Below the pieces are notes generated by a model. It made no database searches and was not told the DNA's origin. It saw only the letters and a list, made by a program, of their open reading frames with translations. Shown here in pieces: positions 59,953 to 64,000 of a DNA stretch of 64,000 bases. The position numbers and the translations under genes are program-made. How positions within the stretch are numbered: the first letter of the stretch is position 1; every line of letters starts with the position of its first letter. This DNA comes from Candidatus Gastranaerophilales bacterium (lineage in GTDB: Bacteria; Cyanobacteriota; Vampirovibrionia; Gastranaerophilales; Gastranaerophilaceae). Location of the stretch: contig CALVAX010000005.1 of assembly GCA_944325605.1 (NCBI GenBank), forward strand, positions 62,001-126,000, written 5' to 3'.

Positions 59953-60887
59953 CAATAACACACCTCCGCATTTTTAACAATCAGCGCAACCCACTGGTCT
60001 TGATGGGCTTCTTCCAGCAATGTCAAATTATATTTTTTTACAGCATCAATGACAACAGGCTTTTTCTCATCCAGAATTCCTGACAGAACCATTGTTGCGC
60101 CGTCTTTCATAATATTTTTTAAATTCCCCATGATTTCAGCAAGGACGTTATGGAGAATATTTGCACAGATAAAGTCATATTTTTCTGTTATTTTGTCCGC
60201 GGTATTAAGTTCAAATGTACACTCTGCATCATTTTTGAAAGCATTTTCTTTTGCAACGTCAATAACAGTCGGGTCGTTGTCGCAGCCGTAGACTTCAGAT
60301 GCGCCGAATTTAGAAGCACAAATTGCCAGAATACCGCTGCCTGTTCCGATGTCAGCCATTTTGGCATTCGAAGGCATGTATTTTTCAATAGCTTTCATGC
60401 ACAACTGAGTTGTCTGGTGGGTTCCGGTGCCGAATGCACAGCCCGGTTCAAGCCTTATAATAACTTCATCTTCTCTATGCGGCGAATATTCAATCCAGTC
60501 AGGCACAACCGTAATCCGGTCAGAAACATGAGTTACGTCCCACTTTTCTTTCCATTTTTTTGACCAGTCTTCGTTTGGCTTTTTTTGAACAGAAAATTCC
60601 CAGCTTCCGAGTTCTTCATCAGATAAACCGCGGGCTCTCAAGAGATTGCGCTGCAAAGTCAGAACATTGCTTATATAATCCTCTGTCAGCATCTCTGCGG
60701 GACTTGAGTCAGGATTTAGAAAGACTTTCAAAGTGCCTTCCGTTGTAGATACCATCTCAAGGTCTTTGTATGTTTCTTCGGCAAGTACAACACCTTCGCA
60801 GGGCAAATTTTCAAAACAAATCTCTGACAGGATATCTTCTATATCAGGATTTATCTTAATTTGAAGTTCGACATAGGTATCTGCCAT
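59952..60887 (-). CDS. prmA: Ribosomal protein L11 methyltransferase PrmA
   Basis: AdoMet-dependent enzyme that trimethylates ribosomal protein L11. The 311-residue protein has the N-terminal substrate-recognition domain and a class I methyltransferase: EPGCAFGTGTHQTTQLCMKA (near 147), ADIGTGSGILAICASKFGA (near 172) and ANILHNVLAEI (near 237). Three bp after accA. Confidence 0.93.
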   Translation of the reverse strand: MADTYVELQIKINPDIEDILSEICFENLPCEGVVLAEETYKDLEMVSTTEGTLKVFLNPDSSPAEMLTEDYISNVLTLQRNLLRARGLSDEELGSWEFSVQKKPNEDWSKKWKEKWDVTHVSDRITVVPDWIEYSPHREDEVIIRLEPGCAFGTGTHQTTQLCMKAIEKYMPSNAKMADIGTGSGILAICASKFGASEVYGCDNDPTVIDVAKENAFKNDAECTFELNTADKITEKYDFICANILHNVLAEIMGNLKNIMKDGATMVLSGILDEKKPVVIDAVKKYNLTLLEEAHQDQWVALIVKNAEVCY

Positions 60888-60890
60888 AAA

Positions 60891-61841
60891 CTACTCCAAA
60901 AAAGCACCCATTTTGCGGAATTTTTCATAACGGGATTTTTTAAGTTCTTCTCCTGACATGCCAGACAGTTCATCAAGAGAAGAAATAATCGTTTTCTTCA
61001 ATTCTTCAGTCATAGCCTTGTAATCATGATGGGCGCCACCTAAAGGTTCTTTGATTTCACCGTCGATAATTCCGAATTTCAGCAAATCCGGAGCCGTAAT
61101 TTTCAAAGCTTCCGCAGCTTCTGCCGCTTTAGAGGCATCACGCCAGAGAATTGATGCGCAGCCTTCCGGTGAAATTACAGTATAGTAAGCATGCTCAAGC
61201 AGATAAACCCTGTTTGCAACGGCAAGCCCGAGAGCGCCTCCTGAGCAACCTTCCCCTGAAATAACAGCAACAACCGGAACTTTTAATTTTGCCATTTCGC
61301 GTAAGTTTACAGCAATTGCCCCGCCCTGATTGGTTTCTTCGGCGCTTATTCCGGGATATGCTCCGGGGGTGTCAATAATCGTCACTATCGGTATATTAAA
61401 TTTATCCGCATGTTTGAACAATCTCAACGCTTTTCTGTACCCTTGAGGCTGAGGCATACCAAAATTATATTCAAGGTTTTCTTTTGTTGATTTACCTTTC
61501 ATTGTGCCTATAATCATAACAGTTCTGCCGTCAATTTTAGCAAGTCCGCCAATTATCGCTCTGTCATCGCAGCCAGTTCTGTCACCGTGAAGCTCAATAA
61601 AATCTTCGCACATAAGGTCAACATAATCCAAAAAGTTCGGTCTTTCCGGATGTCTTGCAATCTGAAGTTTCTGAGAAGGTTTCAAATTTGCATAAAGTTC
61701 TTTTTTGTAATCCTCTGCCTGCTGTTCAAATGTTTCTATTTCCTTATTCAAATCCATGCCGGACTCCAAACTTATTTTTTTTAATTCATCAATTTTTTCT
61801 TGAATTTCCGTAATCGGTTTTTCAAAATCCAAAACTGTCAT
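60891..61841 (-). CDS. accA: Acetyl-CoA carboxylase carboxyltransferase alpha, AccA
   Basis: Alpha subunit of the carboxyltransferase that makes malonyl-CoA for fatty acids. The 316 residues include the helical N-terminus, RHPERPNFLDYVDLMCEDFI (near 63), GDRTGCDDRAIIGGLAKIDG, TIIDTPGAYPGISAEE (near 154) and SGEGCSGGALGLAVANRVYL. Together with AccD it forms the alpha2beta2 enzyme. Follows accD by 48 bp. Confidence 0.96.
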   Translation of the reverse strand: MTVLDFEKPITEIQEKIDELKKISLESGMDLNKEIETFEQQAEDYKKELYANLKPSQKLQIARHPERPNFLDYVDLMCEDFIELHGDRTGCDDRAIIGGLAKIDGRTVMIIGTMKGKSTKENLEYNFGMPQPQGYRKALRLFKHADKFNIPIVTIIDTPGAYPGISAEETNQGGAIAVNLREMAKLKVPVVAVISGEGCSGGALGLAVANRVYLLEHAYYTVISPEGCASILWRDASKAAEAAEALKITAPDLLKFGIIDGEIKEPLGGAHHDYKAMTEELKKTIISSLDELSGMSGEELKKSRYEKFRKMGAFLE

Positions 61842-61889
61842 CTTTTACCTCATTAAATAGTGTTTTAAAAACTGATATTTGCCCTGATT

Positions 61890-62765
61890 TTACCTGATAA
61901 CAGGCTGGTGCATAGAAAGTAAATTACCGATAATCTCCGGCAAATCTTTACGTTTGGCAACCACATCCACCTGACCGTATTTCAGAAGATATTCAGCGGT
62001 CTGAAAATCAGACGGGAGTTTCTGTCTGATGGTTTGTTCAATAACCCTTCTTCCTGCAAAACCGATTCTTGCTCCCTGCTCTGCAATAATTATGTCGCCC
62101 AGCATTCCGAAACTTGCCGTAACTCCGCCGAATGTCGGTTCTGTCAAAAGATTTATGTATAAAAGACCTTCATCATCAAGCTTTGCTGCCGCACAAGAGG
62201 TTTTTGCCATCTGCATAAGGCTCAATGCACTTTCCTGCATTCTGGCCCCGCCTGATGATGTAACTGCAAGAACCGGAAGCCTTAATTCAACAGCTTTTTC
62301 CATAATTCTTGCAACTTTTTCTCCTACAACAGAGCCCATTGAACCGCCCATAAAATCAAAATCCATTATGGCTGCTGCAACTTTATTGCCTTTAATTGTT
62401 CCAATACCGGTTATTACAGCATCATTCAGATTAGTTTTTTCATGCGCTCTCTGCAGTCTGTCTTTGTAACATTCTGTATCGACAAATTCAAGAGGATCTG
62501 TCGGTCTTATATTACCAAATAATTCTTCAAAACTTCCCTCATCAAAAAGCTGGTTAATACGGGTTTTTGCGTTTATCCTGAAATGATAGTCGCATACAGG
62601 ACACACCATAAGATTTTCTGCTAAATCCGATTTTAAAAGCTGCGCATCGCAATGCACACATTTTGTCCATAAATCAGGATTTTTTTCAATCTCAGCTCTT
62701 GCATCTAATGCTCGCCGCTGAATTTGGGCTTCTTTTCTTTTTTCAAACCAGTCTTGAATTGTCAT
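61890..62765 (-). CDS. accD: Acetyl-CoA carboxylase carboxyltransferase beta, AccD
   Basis: Beta subunit with N-terminal zinc ribbon (CVHCDAQL and CPVCDYHF, about 36-62) and crotonase-like domain (FMGGSMGSVVGEKVARIMEK near 138; AVTSSGGARMQES near 165; PTFGGVTASFGMLGDI). 291 residues, normal length. First gene of the acc-prmA-kdsB operon. The C-terminus ends with QPVIR. Confidence 0.96.
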   Translation of the reverse strand: MTIQDWFEKRKEAQIQRRALDARAEIEKNPDLWTKCVHCDAQLLKSDLAENLMVCPVCDYHFRINAKTRINQLFDEGSFEELFGNIRPTDPLEFVDTECYKDRLQRAHEKTNLNDAVITGIGTIKGNKVAAAIMDFDFMGGSMGSVVGEKVARIMEKAVELRLPVLAVTSSGGARMQESALSLMQMAKTSCAAAKLDDEGLLYINLLTEPTFGGVTASFGMLGDIIIAEQGARIGFAGRRVIEQTIRQKLPSDFQTAEYLLKYGQVDVVAKRKDLPEIIGNLLSMHQPVIR

Positions 62766-62803
62766 ATTATTATATCCCTATTAAATTCCTTTATAACAAA
62801 TAC

Positions 62804-62831
62804 ATTATACACTAAAAATAAAACTTGTCAT
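62804..62831 (-). promoter_or_regulatory. Promoter of the accD operon
   Basis: ATGACA (complement of 62826-62831), 16-bp spacer, TATAAT (complement of 62804-62809). The start would lie near 62797, giving a leader of about 30 bases. The -35 box touches the stop of the upstream metalloprotease gene. Confidence 0.55.
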
Positions 62832-63613
62832 TTTTTTCGGGGATTGTTTACAAAAAATTTTCGGATATCGTCGGAAATTTGAAGGTTTTGTAGCGTTAAG
62901 CCGTATTTTTTAAGATTTGCAATATTTTCCTGTTCTTCAAGCAAATCACGTTTCGGCTTAGCATTTACATTATTTTTAACTCTTTCAAATTCGCTTTCGG
63001 CTTTTCCTTCCATAACTTTCGTAATAATTTCGTCAATATCGCTGCCTCCGGTTTTGTACATTGAGGCAACTTCGGCAACAGTCGCCCCCTGCGGAAGTCT
63101 GTAAAGCCAGTTTACGGTCAAAACATCCCCTGTGGAAACTTTGTTTATACCTTTCTGGTGCGGAGTGTACATAATATCTTTTTTATTCGGACTGTGCCCT
63201 AGACCAACGGCATGGCCGATTTCATGCAGAATTGTATGATAAACTTCACTCTCGTCCATATAATCAGCGTGCACTAATCCCTCGGTCAGCCCGATTGAAA
63301 CTTCGGCCCCGTAGAGTCTGTGCTGGGCATCATAAGAAAAATTGCAAAGCCCGAGAGCTTTTCTTTCAACCCTTTTCCACTCTATATTGATATTTGAGTC
63401 AAGAAGAGTATCCGTAATTCTGAAAGAGATTTTTCCTTTTGTTGCGTTTTGCCACTCGTCAAGTGCGCGTTTTACAAGCCCCCGGTATTTGTAATCCTGC
63501 CCTGCTTTAGAATAAAACTTCATCGGCGCAATATAAACCTTCAGCGGCATAAACGTCCACCGCATCAGCCGCCCGTTTTTTAAAGATTCCGAAACATAAG
63601 TGCGCTTTTGCAT
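62828..63613 (-). CDS. Matrixin-like zinc metalloprotease
   Basis: The protein has the metzincin motif HEIGHAVGLGH (three His ligands, catalytic Glu) followed by the Met-turn-like DIMYTP. From ATG 63613 it is 261 residues and starts MQKRTYVSESLKNGRLMRWT with no export signal. An upstream GTG (63712) would add a hydrophobic segment (FLVWLLFFVILLY) that could anchor it, but would overlap ybaB and its ribosome site. C-terminal third helical. Substrate unknown. Confidence 0.82.
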   Translation of the reverse strand: MQKRTYVSESLKNGRLMRWTFMPLKVYIAPMKFYSKAGQDYKYRGLVKRALDEWQNATKGKISFRITDTLLDSNINIEWKRVERKALGLCNFSYDAQHRLYGAEVSIGLTEGLVHADYMDESEVYHTILHEIGHAVGLGHSPNKKDIMYTPHQKGINKVSTGDVLTVNWLYRLPQGATVAEVASMYKTGGSDIDEIITKVMEGKAESEFERVKNNVNAKPKRDLLEEQENIANLKKYGLTLQNLQISDDIRKFFVNNPRKK

Positions 63614-63675
63614 ATATTTATTGTATAATAAAATTACAAAAAAGAGAAGCCAGACTAAAAACGGAGGATTTAAGC

Positions 63676-64000
63676 ATGAATATAATGCAAATGATGAAAC
63701 AGGCACAGACACTACAGAAAAAACTTAAAGATACACAGGAAGAACTTGCCGCTCAGGAAGTAACAGGTGAAGCAGCTAACGGAAAAGTTAAAGTAACTTT
63801 TGACGGGCAGGGCAAATTCAAATCAATCAAACTTACACCTGAGGCAATCAATCCTGAAAATCCGTCATCTGTAGACGCTGATTCTGTTGAAATGCTTGAA
63901 GATTTAATCACAACAGCAATACAAAAAGCCAGTGACAGCGCCGCAGCTCTTATGGAACAGAAAATGAAATCAGTAACCGGCGGAATTAATATTCCGGGCT
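63676..64000 (+). CDS. YbaB/EbfC nucleoid-associated protein (3' end off window)
   Basis: DNA-binding nucleoid protein. Visible: MNIMQMMKQAQTLQKKLKDT (helix 1), GKVKVTFDGQGKFKSIKLTP (strands, near 36-55), then the C-terminal helix TTAIQKASDSAAALMEQKM and a Gly-rich end. GGAGG nine bases before ATG. Nearly complete. Often next to dnaX and recR, which are not visible here. Confidence 0.92.
   Translation, partial: MNIMQMMKQAQTLQKKLKDTQEELAAQEVTGEAANGKVKVTFDGQGKFKSIKLTPEAINPENPSSVDADSVEMLEDLITTAIQKASDSAAALMEQKMKSVTGGINIPG

Overview
The window is low-GC bacterial DNA, most likely from a gut-type non-photosynthetic cyanobacterial relative (Melainabacteria/Vampirovibrionia, Gastranaerophilales-like). 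This is an inference from three things: an RpaB/Ycf27-like response regulator (57872-58621), Gram-negative envelope genes (kdsB, accA/accD), and two large lineage-type proteins beginning MG(M/L)SA(S/T)QARLLSIT. No database search was possible.

Left host segment (1-16.8 kb): a leftward block with miaA, a polytopic membrane protein, an acyl-CoA dehydratase/activase-related protein, gcvPB and a sigma-70 factor; a tandem UspA protein; an octamer-periodic double hairpin repeat; two same-length paralogues (6577-8241 and 11310-12971) flanking two sugar-type ABC permeases and a TPR protein; then a TPR protein, a HAD phosphatase and a DEDDh exonuclease.

Prophage (about 16.84-57.45 kb): a complete-looking 40.6 kb temperate myovirus integrated at the 3' end of tRNA-His. 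It is bounded by 107-bp direct repeats with 4 mismatches. From the left: attL; a rightward two-gene cargo operon (DUF2971-like protein plus small membrane protein); then leftward lysis, tail-fibre, Mu-like baseplate/tail and lambda-like head/packaging genes. A rightward toxin-antitoxin pair interrupts the tail genes. The adenine methylase is frameshifted. Leftward early genes include a replication initiator carrying 22-bp iterons inside its own coding sequence, an SSB, a phage-borne DnaN sliding clamp, LuxR-type HTH proteins and an excisionase. A switch region with palindromic operators separates these from the rightward lysogeny block: a LexA-like repressor, a zinc-ribbon/SWIM/SAP membrane protein, an exported nuclease-like protein and a large serine recombinase. 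The recombinase reading frame runs through attR into the antisense strand of tRNA-His.

The most interesting points are these. (1) The recombinase C-terminus should change on excision: 15 residues encoded by host tRNA-His antisense are replaced by 44 phage residues now stranded beside attL. (2) There is an iteron origin inside the initiator gene. (3) A canonical T_TTT_TTC slippery site fuses the two tail-assembly chaperones. (4) A scaffold gene with its own strong ribosome site is nested in the head protease gene. (5) Three consecutive palindromes precede the late operon. (6) Two paired TGTWAA-N5-TTWACA operators lie in the lysogeny switch. (7) Several promoters appear to give leaderless mRNAs.

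Right host segment (57.5-64 kb): tRNA-His, a hairpin repeat, rpaB, a leftward accD-accA-prmA-(membrane PH-like gene)-kdsB operon, a matrixin-like metalloprotease, and the start of a YbaB/EbfC nucleoid protein gene running off the window.
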